In this document: one piece after another, positions 53,561 to 62,756 of the stretch
How the letters are laid out: each line of letters starts with the position of its first letter
How positions within the stretch are numbered: position 1 is the stretch's first letter
From: JBEKHT01 sp049516595
Lineage (GTDB): Bacteria > Chloroflexota > Anaerolineae > Anaerolineales > RBG-16-64-43
Direction of reading: 5' to 3'
Length of the DNA stretch: 64,000 nucleotides
Assembly (NCBI GenBank): GCA_049516595.1
Contig: JBEKSY010000001.1
Span: forward strand, 103,269 to 167,268
Notes under the pieces: generated by a model
What the model was told of the DNA's origin: nothing
The model's input: only the letters and a program-made list of their open reading frames with translations
Databases searched by the model: none
Translations under genes and position numbers: made by a program

Positions 53561-53821
53561 TCAATCCGCGTACTGGGGGAAAGCCCCATCCAGAGACAAT
53601 TCACGCGATTGCACAAAGGCCTCCCGACGCCTCATGAATGACTCTGCAGAGGCCTGACCTAGTTCAATGATTCGGTCCTCGTCGACCGTGAGCAGCAGCC
53701 GTTCCTTCATGACAACGACACCTTTCACCAAAACGGTCTCAACATCATCACTGTGAACTGCGTAGACAAGGTGTGAAATTAAATTGGAATACTGATCACT
53801 GAACAGAGGCGTGTGGCGTAA
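53561..53821 (-). pseudogene. C-terminal remnant of a second amidohydrolase
   Basis: Directly after the TGA stop of the intact amidohydrolase (53822-53824), and in the same frame, 86 codons continue as LRHTPLFSDQYSN, LISHLVYAVHSDDVETVLVKG and MRRREAFVQSRELSL before a TGA at 53561-53563. They match the last about 85 residues of that amidohydrolase (LRHPYWTPIV, SQLVYSAQGDSVDTVVVDG, ADRREVFAQSR) at perhaps half the positions. No start codon or ribosome binding site serves it. It is the tail of a tandem paralogue whose front is deleted. Confidence 0.85.
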
Positions 53822-55195
53822 TCAGAAGTGACTGTCAAACTCTCGATCCCGTGACTGTGCAAATACCTCTCGACGGTCTGCCATGTCCAGCGCTACCCGG
53901 TTGGCCCTTTCGATGACCTCGCCCTGGTCGGCTGTGAGAAGTTGGCCTCCCTCCACAAGCACACGACCGTCAACGACCACCGTATCCACACTGTCTCCCT
54001 GGGCTGAGTACACGAGTTGGGAAACGATATTGCAATTTGGCCCTCTCACAATCGGCGTCCAATATGGATGGCGCAGGTCAAAGATCACCAAGTCGGCCTT
54101 CTTGCCCACCTCTAGGGACCCGATGTCTTTGTCCAAGCCGAGTGCTCTTGCACCACCCATTGTGGCCAGCTCCAGGACCTTCTCCGCAGGCATGACTGTT
54201 GGGTCAAGCTTGTTTAACTTATGCATTAGGGCCGTGAACTTGAGCGTTTCAACCATGTTCACCGCGTTGTTCTCGGCGCCCCCGTCTGTGCCCAGGCAGA
54301 CGTTCACTCCTGAAGAAAGCAATTCCGGAACCGGTGCAGTTCCCAGGGCAACTTTCATTCCACTCTGTGGACAGTGAGCAACACTAGTGCCCGTCTCAAC
54401 TAGATGATTCACCTCACTCTCTGTCAGAACAACGCAGTGAGCGGCAACAACGTCACTCCCAAGAATCCCCCACTGATAAAAGAGCTCAAGTGGCGGAGCG
54501 CCGTAATGTTCGCGCGCATACCGGCATTCGTTCACTTCGCAGTTGGCGTGAAGGTGAATACCCACCCCATAGTGATCGGCCGCCCGGCGTGCCTTGAGGT
54601 AATGATCACGCGTAGAGTACGTGATCATCTCAATTCCGAACCACACCTTCACCCTGCCATCGGCGCTGTTGTGGCGATCCTTAACGAGCCGCTCATTCCC
54701 TTCAAAGGTCTCGAAGTACTCATAGCCGCCCACATTAGCAGCGTAGGGCGAAACCACGACCCGGAAACCCAGTTCCGCTGCCGCATCTGCGCAACGGTCC
54801 ATGAAGCGGGCCATATCTAGGCCGCAGGTCGTGCCGGAACGTAGGGCCTCAAAGTAGGTCAGCCTCGCCATGGCGTAGGCATCGTCCGCTGTTGCCGCTT
54901 GGTGCATCGGATTGATGAAGGTGTTGAGCCAAAGGGGTCCAAGCGCATCGTCGGCCATACCACGGATGGAACTGTTGAGAGAGTGCATGTGCGTGTTGAC
55001 AAAACCAGGGACCACGGCTTTCCCGCTTCCGTTGATCACGCGATCCGAGTCTGGCCATCGGGCCGTAACCTCCTCGGTTGGTCCGACGTCAATGATGCGG
55101 TCGCCCCGCCAGACAACCGCGCCGTTGTCAAAGATTTGTCCTTCACGATCGACAGTGACCACAATCGCGTCGCGAACCAACATTGTCTGCGTCAC
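53822..55195 (-). CDS. Amidohydrolase, ATZ/TRZ (cytosine/guanine deaminase-like) family
   Basis: Metal-dependent hydrolase of 457 residues that acts on ring amino or halo groups (this family includes guanine deaminase, SsnA, AtzB and TrzN). Zinc ligands are visible as His-x-His in NTHMHSLN, His in GIHLHANC, His in AAHCVVL and Asp in LGTDGGAENN. GFVNTHMHSLNSSIRGMAD is a typical stretch. The composite beta domain is split between the N- and C-terminal ends. It lies 68 bases after the YkoE-like gene, with a strong hairpin between them. The heteroaromatic substrate is inferred from the family and the adjacent xanthine-dehydrogenase-type enzymes. Confidence 0.92.
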   Translation of the reverse strand: MTQTMLVRDAIVVTVDREGQIFDNGAVVWRGDRIIDVGPTEEVTARWPDSDRVINGSGKAVVPGFVNTHMHSLNSSIRGMADDALGPLWLNTFINPMHQAATADDAYAMARLTYFEALRSGTTCGLDMARFMDRCADAAAELGFRVVVSPYAANVGGYEYFETFEGNERLVKDRHNSADGRVKVWFGIEMITYSTRDHYLKARRAADHYGVGIHLHANCEVNECRYAREHYGAPPLELFYQWGILGSDVVAAHCVVLTESEVNHLVETGTSVAHCPQSGMKVALGTAPVPELLSSGVNVCLGTDGGAENNAVNMVETLKFTALMHKLNKLDPTVMPAEKVLELATMGGARALGLDKDIGSLEVGKKADLVIFDLRHPYWTPIVRGPNCNIVSQLVYSAQGDSVDTVVVDGRVLVEGGQLLTADQGEVIERANRVALDMADRREVFAQSRDREFDSHF

Positions 55196-55224
55196 GCGGC
55201 CCTCCCTTCAATCGCGTTCGGGCA

Positions 55225-55252
55225 GGGAGGCCAGGCTGACTCCTGGCCTCCC
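55225..55252 (-). promoter_or_regulatory. Intercistronic stem-loop between the YkoE-like and amidohydrolase genes
   Basis: An 11-bp perfect stem (55225-55235 with 55242-55252) with a 6-base loop lies in the 68-base gap. There is no T-tract, so it more likely stabilises or sets the ratio of the messages than fully terminates. Confidence 0.65.
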
Positions 55253-55263
55253 TCCCGCGCCTA

Positions 55264-55824
55264 CTAGGCTTGCGAGATACCCAACCCTGTCGTTGCGCCT
55301 GTTCTTGCGACCCCCTCCCCGATTAGCTTCCCAAGAAAGCCCGCAAGCACAATTCCCGTCAGCCATCCGAACACATAGGCCGGCAGACTGAAGAGGGGTG
55401 TCTTGGCAAGCGAGAAAACGAAGAAGGTAAGCGGGTAGTTGAAGGGGCCTGCGAGAAATGCAGCCAGCGCGACCACGCCCCAGTTCCACTGCTTGTAGCG
55501 AAAGATCAGGAAACCCACTTCGATACCCAGGGCCTGTAGCACCGTCCAGCCGACAGCGATAAACCCAAATGGAGTTCCAGCCACCACTTCAACCAAGCCC
55601 TGGATGACTCCGCAGATCAGGGCGGCACCAGGCTTGCGTACAAGGTACGCTGCCAGCATGGGGCCGAGGTAGAAGATCCCAAAGATGATGTTGGCCAGGT
55701 AGGACCCCCCCATTGCGAATAGCGCGGCCCAGAGGGTGCTAAAGATTCCGTTCAGTGCACCAGTCACGACACCAAGTATCACAATGGCGACCAACTCCCA
55801 GGTGGTGTATCGTTGCGATTTCAT
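55264..55824 (-). CDS. ECF transporter S component, YkoE family
   Basis: Substrate-binding membrane protein of 186 residues with six hydrophobic segments. TTWELVAIVILGVVTGALNGIF, YLGPMLAAYLVRKPGAALICGVIQGLVEVV and GWTVLQALGIEVGFLIFRY fit the YkoE family, known for uptake of thiamine precursors (hydroxymethylpyrimidine) in YkoEDC/ThiXYZ systems. Here no thiamine gene or TPP riboswitch is nearby and the gene sits inside a molybdenum-hydroxylase operon, so it probably carries another ring compound. An RBS (GGGAGG) precedes the ATG. Confidence 0.85.
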   Translation of the reverse strand: MKSQRYTTWELVAIVILGVVTGALNGIFSTLWAALFAMGGSYLANIIFGIFYLGPMLAAYLVRKPGAALICGVIQGLVEVVAGTPFGFIAVGWTVLQALGIEVGFLIFRYKQWNWGVVALAAFLAGPFNYPLTFFVFSLAKTPLFSLPAYVFGWLTGIVLAGFLGKLIGEGVARTGATTGLGISQA

Positions 55825-55910
55825 CTAAGACCTCCCTCAGTCGTCGCTCCCCGAGGTATCTACGATACTCACGGGAGCTCTCTAAGAACCCGGAACCTCA
55901 GTCGTCGACA

Positions 55911-58235
55911 CTAGGTTGAGTTTCGTTGCATAGTTCCTCCCTCCCCCTTTGTGCCTCGGATTCCCATCCATACCCGCTCGGGCGTCATCGGTAAAGCCCG
56001 TAGTCGCACACCAATGGCATCGTCTAGGGCATTGGCAATGGCAGCCGCCGTGGGTAAGACCGGGAGTTCTCCCATTCCTTTTGCATCGTACGGACCGCTG
56101 GGATCAGAACCCTCGACAGTGAACGCCTCGATCCTAGGTGTGTCAGCGGCTGTTAGCACTTTATAGTCAGCCAGGTTGGAATTGGCCACTCGGCCATCTT
56201 GTACAATCAACTCCTCGGCCAAAGCTAGGCTTATCCCCATCACCATTCCCCCCTCGATCTGAGCCTGGACCAAGAGGGGATTCACGACGCGACCCGCGTC
56301 ATGCGCCGATACGGCTCGACTCACTCGAACCTGACCTGTCGCATCATCCACAATGACTTCGACAATCTGCGTGGCGAATCCATACGTGGGCATCGGCGAG
56401 AGAGGAAAGTTCTCCATGTTCGCCTCGTTGCGTGTTCGACCCACCTCCGCAAGGTACGACCCTCGTCCGACAATTGGGCCACCGATCCGGACGTGGGCAA
56501 GCGAGGCAATTTCAGATACTGACAGAGCTACACCAGGTCGCGCGCGATGAGAAACAAGGCCTCCTGCAATGACCAAATCATCAGGATTGGCCCCCAATCG
56601 TTCTGCCGCCAAGGCTATCAGTTGCCGTCTCGCATCTGACCCGGCCAGACGCACTGCGTTGCCTGCATCATGCAAAACACGTGAGGCAACGCTCCCAAGA
56701 TCATAAGGTGTTGACTCGGTGTCCGATGCAACTAAGGTAACTGTGCGGACATCCACGCCCAAGCTCTCAGCTGCTATGGCGACAAGGCCTGTGCTCGTTC
56801 CCGTGCCGATATCGGATACACCAGTCAAGACTGTAGCTGTACCATCTTCGTTGAGTTTGACCACCGCCGACGATGCGCCGGCACTGATGCCTTTGTACGC
56901 ACAGGCAATTCCAAACCCGTGATTCGCTCGGCGTTGGCGTTCGCGGTGGTGCCAATCGGTCACCTCAGCTGCCTTTTGCAGTGTTTCCTTGAACGCGACG
57001 CTAAGCATGGGCTGGCCCGTAACTTCACAATCACCGGGCTCAACTGCATTTCGTAACCTTAGCTCAAGTGGGTCTATTCCCAGCCGCCTAGCAACCAAAT
57101 CAAGCTGTGACTCAGAGGCAAATGTCGATTGGCTGCACCCATAGCCCCTGAAACACCCTGAAGGCACTTTGTTTGTATACACACATAAGCCCTCAACATC
57201 AATGTTGGGTATGCGGTATGGCCCGGCAATCGTGAGGGCTCCAAAGCAGGTTTCCCCTGCCGCGTGCTTGGCATAAGCCCCGGCGTCATAGACCAACCTC
57301 GCTTGCCGGGCCGTGATGTATCCATCACGGGTGACCCCTGTGCGCAAGAACACCTTGGTTGCTGGTCGAGGAGTACCTGCCACCAGCTCCTCCTCCAGGG
57401 TCAATGCCATCTTCACTGGACGATTTGTCAGGCGCGCCAGAAGGACGCAAATGGGTTCTAAGAGGACTTCCTCTTTCCCCCCGAAGCCGCCGCCCACCGG
57501 CGGACTAATGATCCTGATCTGACCAAGTGGCAGATCAAAGATCTCGCCCAAAACGGAGCGAACAACGAACGGCTGCTGGGCACTAGTCCACACAGTCACC
57601 TTGCCAGAAAAATCGACTTCGGCGACAGCAACATGAGGCTCCAGGTACATCTGATGGATCATCGGGATGTCGAATGTGTCCTCGAAAATATAGTCGGCTT
57701 TCGAAAATCCCTGTCGGACTTCTCCCCGATGCAGCCGCGTGTGCAGACAGACATTCCCATAACGTCGAATGCAAGGGTCAGTCACTCGATAACCCTCGAC
57801 AGCATCATGAACCAGCACTGTTGATTGCGCGAGAGCCTTCTCTGGGTCAAGAACACTGGGCAGTTCTTCATACTCGATCGCGATCGACTGAACTGCTTTC
57901 GCCGCCGTCTCTTCGTCGAGCGCAGCCACGGCCACAATTGGCTCACCATAGTATCGGACACAATCTCTGGCCAACGGCGGTTCATCCTTCAAGAAGGGCC
58001 CGTACAGCGTGGCGGGAAAATCCTTTCCGGAAATTACGGCCCGCACCCCTGCAAGCGCTCGAGCCTTCGACACATCAATCTTCACAATTCGGGCCCGAGG
58101 ACACTGCGCACGGACAACCTTCGCATAAAGCATGTTGGGAAGACTTAGGTCAAATGCATATCGGGTTTTACCATTCGCCTTACTATCTGCGTCTATCCTG
58201 GGAATGCTCCGCCCTATCGCTGTATACTCACTCAT
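55911..58235 (-). CDS. Xanthine dehydrogenase-family molybdenum-binding subunit
   Basis: Large catalytic subunit of 774 residues. The ATG at 58235 lies in ATGAGTGA, overlapping the small subunit stop by eight bases; the frame is open to 58469 only as a shadow. The conserved core is GRSIPRIDADSKANGKTRYAFDL, GGGFGGKEEVLLEP, GCFRGYGCSQST and the catalytic Glu in YDAKGMGELPVLPTAAAI. FRGYG is the xanthine/nicotinate-type pattern, not the CO dehydrogenase pattern. It probably hydroxylates a heterocycle with water as oxygen donor. Confidence 0.93.
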   Translation of the reverse strand: MSEYTAIGRSIPRIDADSKANGKTRYAFDLSLPNMLYAKVVRAQCPRARIVKIDVSKARALAGVRAVISGKDFPATLYGPFLKDEPPLARDCVRYYGEPIVAVAALDEETAAKAVQSIAIEYEELPSVLDPEKALAQSTVLVHDAVEGYRVTDPCIRRYGNVCLHTRLHRGEVRQGFSKADYIFEDTFDIPMIHQMYLEPHVAVAEVDFSGKVTVWTSAQQPFVVRSVLGEIFDLPLGQIRIISPPVGGGFGGKEEVLLEPICVLLARLTNRPVKMALTLEEELVAGTPRPATKVFLRTGVTRDGYITARQARLVYDAGAYAKHAAGETCFGALTIAGPYRIPNIDVEGLCVYTNKVPSGCFRGYGCSQSTFASESQLDLVARRLGIDPLELRLRNAVEPGDCEVTGQPMLSVAFKETLQKAAEVTDWHHRERQRRANHGFGIACAYKGISAGASSAVVKLNEDGTATVLTGVSDIGTGTSTGLVAIAAESLGVDVRTVTLVASDTESTPYDLGSVASRVLHDAGNAVRLAGSDARRQLIALAAERLGANPDDLVIAGGLVSHRARPGVALSVSEIASLAHVRIGGPIVGRGSYLAEVGRTRNEANMENFPLSPMPTYGFATQIVEVIVDDATGQVRVSRAVSAHDAGRVVNPLLVQAQIEGGMVMGISLALAEELIVQDGRVANSNLADYKVLTAADTPRIEAFTVEGSDPSGPYDAKGMGELPVLPTAAAIANALDDAIGVRLRALPMTPERVWMGIRGTKGEGGTMQRNST

Positions 58236-58713
58236 CTTCGCCTGCCAGTGCGGCCGCTGCTGAAATGACCGCATCCACGATGCGAAGGTATCCGGTGCAA
58301 CGGCAGAGGTTACCCGCCAGCGCTTGGCGCACATCTGCCTCAGTTGGCGATTTCCTCTCGTGCAGCAGACTCCACGCAGATAGAAGCATCCCAGGGGTGC
58401 AATATCCACATTGGATCGCGCCAGAAGTAGCAAATGAACGTTGGAGGAGAGGACCCCCTTCCAGGCCATTCAGGCCCTCTATTGTCGTGACCTCGTGGCA
58501 ATCGGCCTCAACGGCCAGAATTAGGCATGAAGCCACGGGTACGCGATCTAAAAGGATGGTGCAGGCGCCACAATCGCCCGTGTCGCAGCACTTCTTCGTC
58601 CCGGTAAGGGCGAGATCAAGACGTATTGCATCTAGCAGCGTTTTCTGGGGCCGCACTCTTATCTGTGCGGCTTCTCCATTAACGATCAGGGAGACTGTCA
58701 CTTCCCCGTCCAT
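58228..58713 (-). CDS. [2Fe-2S] subunit of the molybdenum hydroxylase
   Basis: Two-cluster ferredoxin-type subunit, 161 residues. Cys43, 48, 51 and 63 bind the plant-type cluster (KCCDTGDCGACTILLD), and Cys102, 105, 137 and 139 the second cluster (QCGYCTPGML and NLCRCTGY). It overlaps the FAD subunit gene by 16 bases upstream and the molybdenum subunit by eight downstream, so the three are tightly coupled. Confidence 0.95.
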   Translation of the reverse strand: MDGEVTVSLIVNGEAAQIRVRPQKTLLDAIRLDLALTGTKKCCDTGDCGACTILLDRVPVASCLILAVEADCHEVTTIEGLNGLEGGPLLQRSFATSGAIQCGYCTPGMLLSAWSLLHERKSPTEADVRQALAGNLCRCTGYLRIVDAVISAAAALAGEDE

Positions 58714-59588
58714 GCCTCTCCCTTAGGGAACAATGCTCCAGTGAGTGCACGCTCCACTAGGACCTCAGTCAGGTGCTTGCGGTATTCAGCCGAGCCTCGA
58801 CTGTCCGAGATGGGTTGCGTGGCCTCCACCGCACGCAGACTCGCCTGGTGAACGATTTCCTCGGTTGGCCGCTGACCCCGGAGCATCTCCTCGGCAGCCA
58901 GGGCTCGCACGGGCGTTGGTGCAACAGCGCCCAAGCCTATTCGGGCCTCAACCACACACCCATGCGTGTCGATCCTAAGTGCCACACCAACGCCCACAAC
59001 CGCAAGGTCTAGGGCACCCCGAATGGAGTGACGTAGGTAAATGCTTGATGTACCTACCCATTCTCGCGGGATGCAGATCTCAACTAAAAGCTCATCGTGG
59101 CTCAGTGCCGTAACTCCCGGTCCCAAGAACAAAACGTCGAGCGGCATTGTGCGCGATTTCTCGTGCCCAGCGACCGAGACCGAAGCATCTAGGGCCAACA
59201 GAGCGGGTGCTGTTTCGGCAGAAGGCGAAGCGTGACAAATGTTCCCCCCCAGAGTAGCCCGGTTCCGTATCAGCAACGATCCCAAGGCTGCGGCAGCCTG
59301 AGCCAGAGCCGGACATGCCCGGGCCACGACCGGAGAGGTCTCTAGCTGCCGCATGGTCGTCAGGGCCCCAATCCGAAGTCTCCCGTCCGCCTCGAGACCC
59401 ATGCCGGCCAATCCCGGAATCCCCTTCACATCTACCAAGCACTTTGGCCGTCTCAGTCCAGCCTTCATCTGGACAATCAGGTCGGTCCCCCCGCCATAGA
59501 TCGAAGCTTGATCACCATGAAGCTGGAGGCACCGCAAAGCCTCATCAATCGTATGGGCCTTCACGTACTCGAAACCTTCCATGCCCAT
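58698..59588 (-). CDS. FAD-binding subunit of the molybdenum hydroxylase (CoxM/XdhB family)
   Basis: Flavin subunit, about 296 residues. I place the start at one of two ATGs (59588 or 59582), since the frame upstream is a shadow of the ATPase gene. Motifs are IYGGGTDLIVQMKAG, LRIGALTTMRQLE, NRATLGGNICHASPSAETAPALLAL and RGSAEYRKHLTEVLVERAL. It begins about 5 bases after the ATPase stop, which links the transporter ATPase and the enzyme in one message. Confidence 0.93.
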   Translation of the reverse strand: MGMEGFEYVKAHTIDEALRCLQLHGDQASIYGGGTDLIVQMKAGLRRPKCLVDVKGIPGLAGMGLEADGRLRIGALTTMRQLETSPVVARACPALAQAAAALGSLLIRNRATLGGNICHASPSAETAPALLALDASVSVAGHEKSRTMPLDVLFLGPGVTALSHDELLVEICIPREWVGTSSIYLRHSIRGALDLAVVGVGVALRIDTHGCVVEARIGLGAVAPTPVRALAAEEMLRGQRPTEEIVHQASLRAVEATQPISDSRGSAEYRKHLTEVLVERALTGALFPKGEAWTGK

Positions 59589-59592
59589 TCGT

Positions 59593-61350
59593 TTAAGCCT
59601 TTGACTGCCATCGCATTTTTCCCCTCTCCCCAAGGACAATCTGCGGCGAGGGGCCTGCAGCGGCGACGAATTCACTCAGCGTGAGTGGTAATTGTGTCCC
59701 TGTCCATGTCCTTTTCAGAGATTGAGCGAGCTCGACAACTGGCGGAGCTTGCAACTGCGCGACCTTGAGTGTTTCTGGCTGTCCGAAAAACTCTCGGGGG
59801 CTACCTTGGAACACAATCGTGCCATCACGCATTGCAACGACGGTTCTTGCCCATTCCGCCACTACTTGCATATCGTGCGTAATTATGATGATCGTCCTGC
59901 CATCAGAGTGAAGTCGCTCCAAGAACCCGAGTAGGGCCGTGGTCTGTGCGAAGTCCAGCCCCATTGTTGGCTCATCGAGTATTAGAAGAGCCTGGTCGAC
60001 CACTACCATCGTGGCGACGCTCAAGCGGCGTTTTTGACCCATGCTAAGCGTGAACGGATGGCGATCTGCAAGACCCTCTAGGCCAAAGAGATTCAGAGCT
60101 TCTTCCACCTTTTGGCGGACAACTTGCTCCGGTAGCCGTCGGACCCTCAAACTGTAGGCTATCTCATCGTAGACTTTCTCGGTGACAAATTGGTGCTCTG
60201 GGTATTGAAAAACATAGCCAACCTCTGCCGTAATATCGTAGATCGACATTAGGGAGATGTCCCGCCCACTCAACAATATGCTTCCCTGCTGGGGGCGAAT
60301 AAGCCCCACGAAATGCTTTGTCAGCGTCGTCTTGCCCGAACCGTTGGGTCCCACTATGGCAACGAAATCTCCTTGTCGGATCTCGAGGTCGATCCCACGA
60401 AGCGCTTCTTGCCCCTCGCTGTAGCTGTGCCGCAGCCCTGTCACCCGCAAATGCGGCTCCCCACGCGAAATCACAGGGGATGACTTGAAGTCGCCGCACG
60501 TCAACTCAACCCCCTGGTGGACCATCCATCCGCGCGCCTCCTCCAAGGTCAGGGGGAGAGGATCAAGGCTCAGTCCTCGAGCACTTGCGACCGCAAGCGC
60601 GATACGCGTCACCTGTGGCACCCAGACACCTAGGCGGGTGCTCAAGCTAGGATCTCGGAAGACATCTCTGGGGAGGCCCTGAGCGACGATCTTGCCGTCA
60701 TTCATTACAACTACCAAGTCCACCCACTGGCAAAGGTAGTCAACACGATGCTCAATGGCAACAATGGACATTTGTCGTTCTTCTGCCAGTCCCTGAAGCA
60801 CGCCCAGGAATTCACTTGCTCCGACTGGGTCGAGGTTCGACGTCGGCTCATCAAGCACGAGTATTTGTGGCTCCATTGCCAGGACAGATGCTAAGGCGAC
60901 TCTTTGCTTCTGCCCTCCCGAGAGAGCAAAAGTGTAGGAATCGCGGTAACTTTCCATCCCGACGAGTCGCAAGTATCTCTCTAGTCGGCGCAGGATATCC
61001 TCTCGAGGAACATTGAGGCCCTCTGGCCCAAAGACGATCTCGTCTCGGACAACAAGAGTGCTTAATTGCGCCTCAGGGTCTTGGAACACAAGGCCCACAT
61101 GCGTAGCCAGTTCGGATACAAGGTGATCATCTGTGTCGAGGTCGTTGATGAAGACGTGGCCCTGTTTATTACCGCCAGCCACTTGCGGTATTAGCCCATT
61201 CAAGCAAAGGCTCAGTGTGCTCTTGCCACATCCGCTAGGACCTAGGACAAGAACAAACTGGTGGTCGGCAACCGCCAGGTTTATCTCCTGAAGGGATGCA
61301 TGCTCCATGTTGTCATACGTGTACGTTAGGTCGTTTATTCTGATGCTCAT
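59593..61350 (-). CDS. ECF transporter ATP-binding protein, two ABC domains in one chain (YkoD type)
   Basis: Fused EcfA-EcfA' ATPase of 585 residues. The first domain has Walker A GPSGCGKST, signature LSGGQKQRVALA and Walker B ILVLDEPTSNLD. The second has GPNGSGKTT, signature LSMGQKRRLSVA and LLILDEPTMGLD. Both have Q-loops and switch His (AIEHRV, IITHDM). Double-ABC ATPases belong with YkoE and YkoC, which occur in this cluster. The ATG at 61350 is taken from the match MSIRINDLTYTY, with AGG upstream. Confidence 0.94.
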   Translation of the reverse strand: MSIRINDLTYTYDNMEHASLQEINLAVADHQFVLVLGPSGCGKSTLSLCLNGLIPQVAGGNKQGHVFINDLDTDDHLVSELATHVGLVFQDPEAQLSTLVVRDEIVFGPEGLNVPREDILRRLERYLRLVGMESYRDSYTFALSGGQKQRVALASVLAMEPQILVLDEPTSNLDPVGASEFLGVLQGLAEERQMSIVAIEHRVDYLCQWVDLVVVMNDGKIVAQGLPRDVFRDPSLSTRLGVWVPQVTRIALAVASARGLSLDPLPLTLEEARGWMVHQGVELTCGDFKSSPVISRGEPHLRVTGLRHSYSEGQEALRGIDLEIRQGDFVAIVGPNGSGKTTLTKHFVGLIRPQQGSILLSGRDISLMSIYDITAEVGYVFQYPEHQFVTEKVYDEIAYSLRVRRLPEQVVRQKVEEALNLFGLEGLADRHPFTLSMGQKRRLSVATMVVVDQALLILDEPTMGLDFAQTTALLGFLERLHSDGRTIIIITHDMQVVAEWARTVVAMRDGTIVFQGSPREFFGQPETLKVAQLQAPPVVELAQSLKRTWTGTQLPLTLSEFVAAAGPSPQIVLGERGKMRWQSKA

Positions 61351-61392
61351 TGTGAAGCCTATTGCATCCTCCAACGGGCTAATGATCAGTTC

Positions 61393-62466
61393 TTACGGCT
61401 TATCAAACACGCCGCTCTCTGAGGATGTCTCATTCAGACTTCCAATTCTCTGGCGCGGGGGTGCGCAAGTGTCACGGATTACGAGTTGCGTCTGCAGAAT
61501 GATCGTCTTGCATCTAGGGGGGGTGTCGTTCCCTATGAGGCTTAGTAGGAGTTGACCGCACGCGTAGCCCAGTTCCCGCAGGGGCTGTCTCACCGTCGAC
61601 AGCTTAATTGGGCTGAGGGAGGCCGATTCGATATCATCGAAGCCAATCAGAGAGACATCATCGGGGACTTGAAGTCCATGCCTTGCCAAACAATTCCATG
61701 CACCAAAGGCCATTCGGTCGTTTGCAGCCAACACAGCTGAGAACCCATAGCCGCGGTCAAGAAGCTGCTGAACAGCTATTTCCCCCCCCTGAGGACTGTA
61801 GTCGCCTTCGACGATGAGTTCTGGAGAGTAGCACAGGTTATTCTTGCTGAGGCCGTACTTGTAGCCCTCCATTCTTTCCGCTGTTATGGATGATCGCGGG
61901 TCACCGCTTATGTAAGCAATCGACTTGTGTCCCAGTTCACACAGCTGGTCGACGGCCTCGGCAACACCCTTGCGGTTGTCGACACCAACATAGGGTTCCA
62001 CAGCGTCGATCCGCCTGCCCGCCAGTACGAATGGGTAGCCCTCCTCCAGCAGCTGATGGACGATTGGACTCCCATCCAGTACTGATGCGATAACCAACCC
62101 CTCCACACGACGCTGTCGCAACAAATCGATGCACTTCGTCTCAGTATCGGAATCACCGTGTGTGCTGCAAAAGACCACGAAAAAACCCTTCTCGGCTGCA
62201 GCCGCTTCGACACCGCTTGCAAGTTCCGGCATAGCCGGGTTCGTAAAATCCGTAGCAATCAGGCCGATGACATCGGTTCTCAGCGTCTTCAGGCTACGAG
62301 CAATCGCATTTGTCCTGTAACCAAGTCGCCGCATGGTCTTAAACACGCGGCCCTCAAGCTTCTGACTTACTGGAGCAGATCTATTGACCACGCGCGATAC
62401 AGTCGCAGTCGAAACTCGCGCTGCGCGGGCCACGTCATGAAGAGTAGGGGGACTCTGAATTCGCAT
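61393..62466 (-). CDS. LacI-family transcriptional regulator
   Basis: Repressor of 357 residues. The helix-turn-helix is at about 8-28 (TLHDVARAARVSTATVSRVVN), the hinge helix region follows (AIARSLKTLRTDVIGL), and the rest is a type I periplasmic-binding-like sensor domain (LIATDFTNPAMPELASGVE, GLVIASVLDGSPIV, AVLAANDRMAFGAW, VPDDVSLIGFDDIE). It is the first gene of the minus-strand cluster, 43 bases before the ATPase gene. The promoter at 62729-62756 with an operator-like palindrome fits repression of its own operon, relieved by the imported compound. Confidence 0.95.
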   Translation of the reverse strand: MRIQSPPTLHDVARAARVSTATVSRVVNRSAPVSQKLEGRVFKTMRRLGYRTNAIARSLKTLRTDVIGLIATDFTNPAMPELASGVEAAAAEKGFFVVFCSTHGDSDTETKCIDLLRQRRVEGLVIASVLDGSPIVHQLLEEGYPFVLAGRRIDAVEPYVGVDNRKGVAEAVDQLCELGHKSIAYISGDPRSSITAERMEGYKYGLSKNNLCYSPELIVEGDYSPQGGEIAVQQLLDRGYGFSAVLAANDRMAFGAWNCLARHGLQVPDDVSLIGFDDIESASLSPIKLSTVRQPLRELGYACGQLLLSLIGNDTPPRCKTIILQTQLVIRDTCAPPRQRIGSLNETSSESGVFDKP

Positions 62467-62699
62467 GCGACGAAATAGAGGAATCTCTAAATCGGGGAGC
62501 CGGTCTCGAGGACGAGTTCCGAGAGGCCGACATCGGCTAGGCTCAACATTGGCCGACCCTGGACCCGCGATTTCGCGAGCACAGGGTACCGCGCGAGAGC
62601 ACTACTTCAAAATCGCCCAATTCCCGACTCTGTCCTCACCATGTTCAGACAGAGGCCCCGAAAGATGTGGGTACCGAGGGAGGAAAGACCGAGCGAAAA
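62467..62699. other. Leader between the LacI promoter and the regulator gene
   Basis: About 230 bases of untranslated leader on the minus strand. I see no riboswitch consensus such as the TPP motif. Confidence 0.4.
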
Positions 62700-62725
62700 T
62701 GTAATCGTTTGCGTATACGTTTACA
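62700..62725 (-). promoter_or_regulatory. Palindromic operator candidate for the LacI-family regulator
   Basis: A 26-base imperfect palindrome has outer half-sites TGTAA-x-CG and CG-x-TTACA. It lies three bases downstream of the -10 box, over the expected transcription start, a standard LacI-family repression position. Confidence 0.7.
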
Positions 62726-62728
62726 GGC

Positions 62729-62756
62729 ATTCTACATCCGCATCTCAACTTGTCAA
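62729..62756 (-). promoter_or_regulatory. Promoter of the lacI-ecfA-molybdenum hydroxylase operon
   Basis: On the minus strand TTGACA (62756-62751) and TAGAAT (62734-62729) are separated by 16 bases. Confidence 0.75.

Noticed and set aside
55264..55910. TPP riboswitch upstream of the YkoE-like gene
   Set aside because: The CTGAGA and other conserved TPP aptamer segments are not found in the 86-base gap or in the operon leader.
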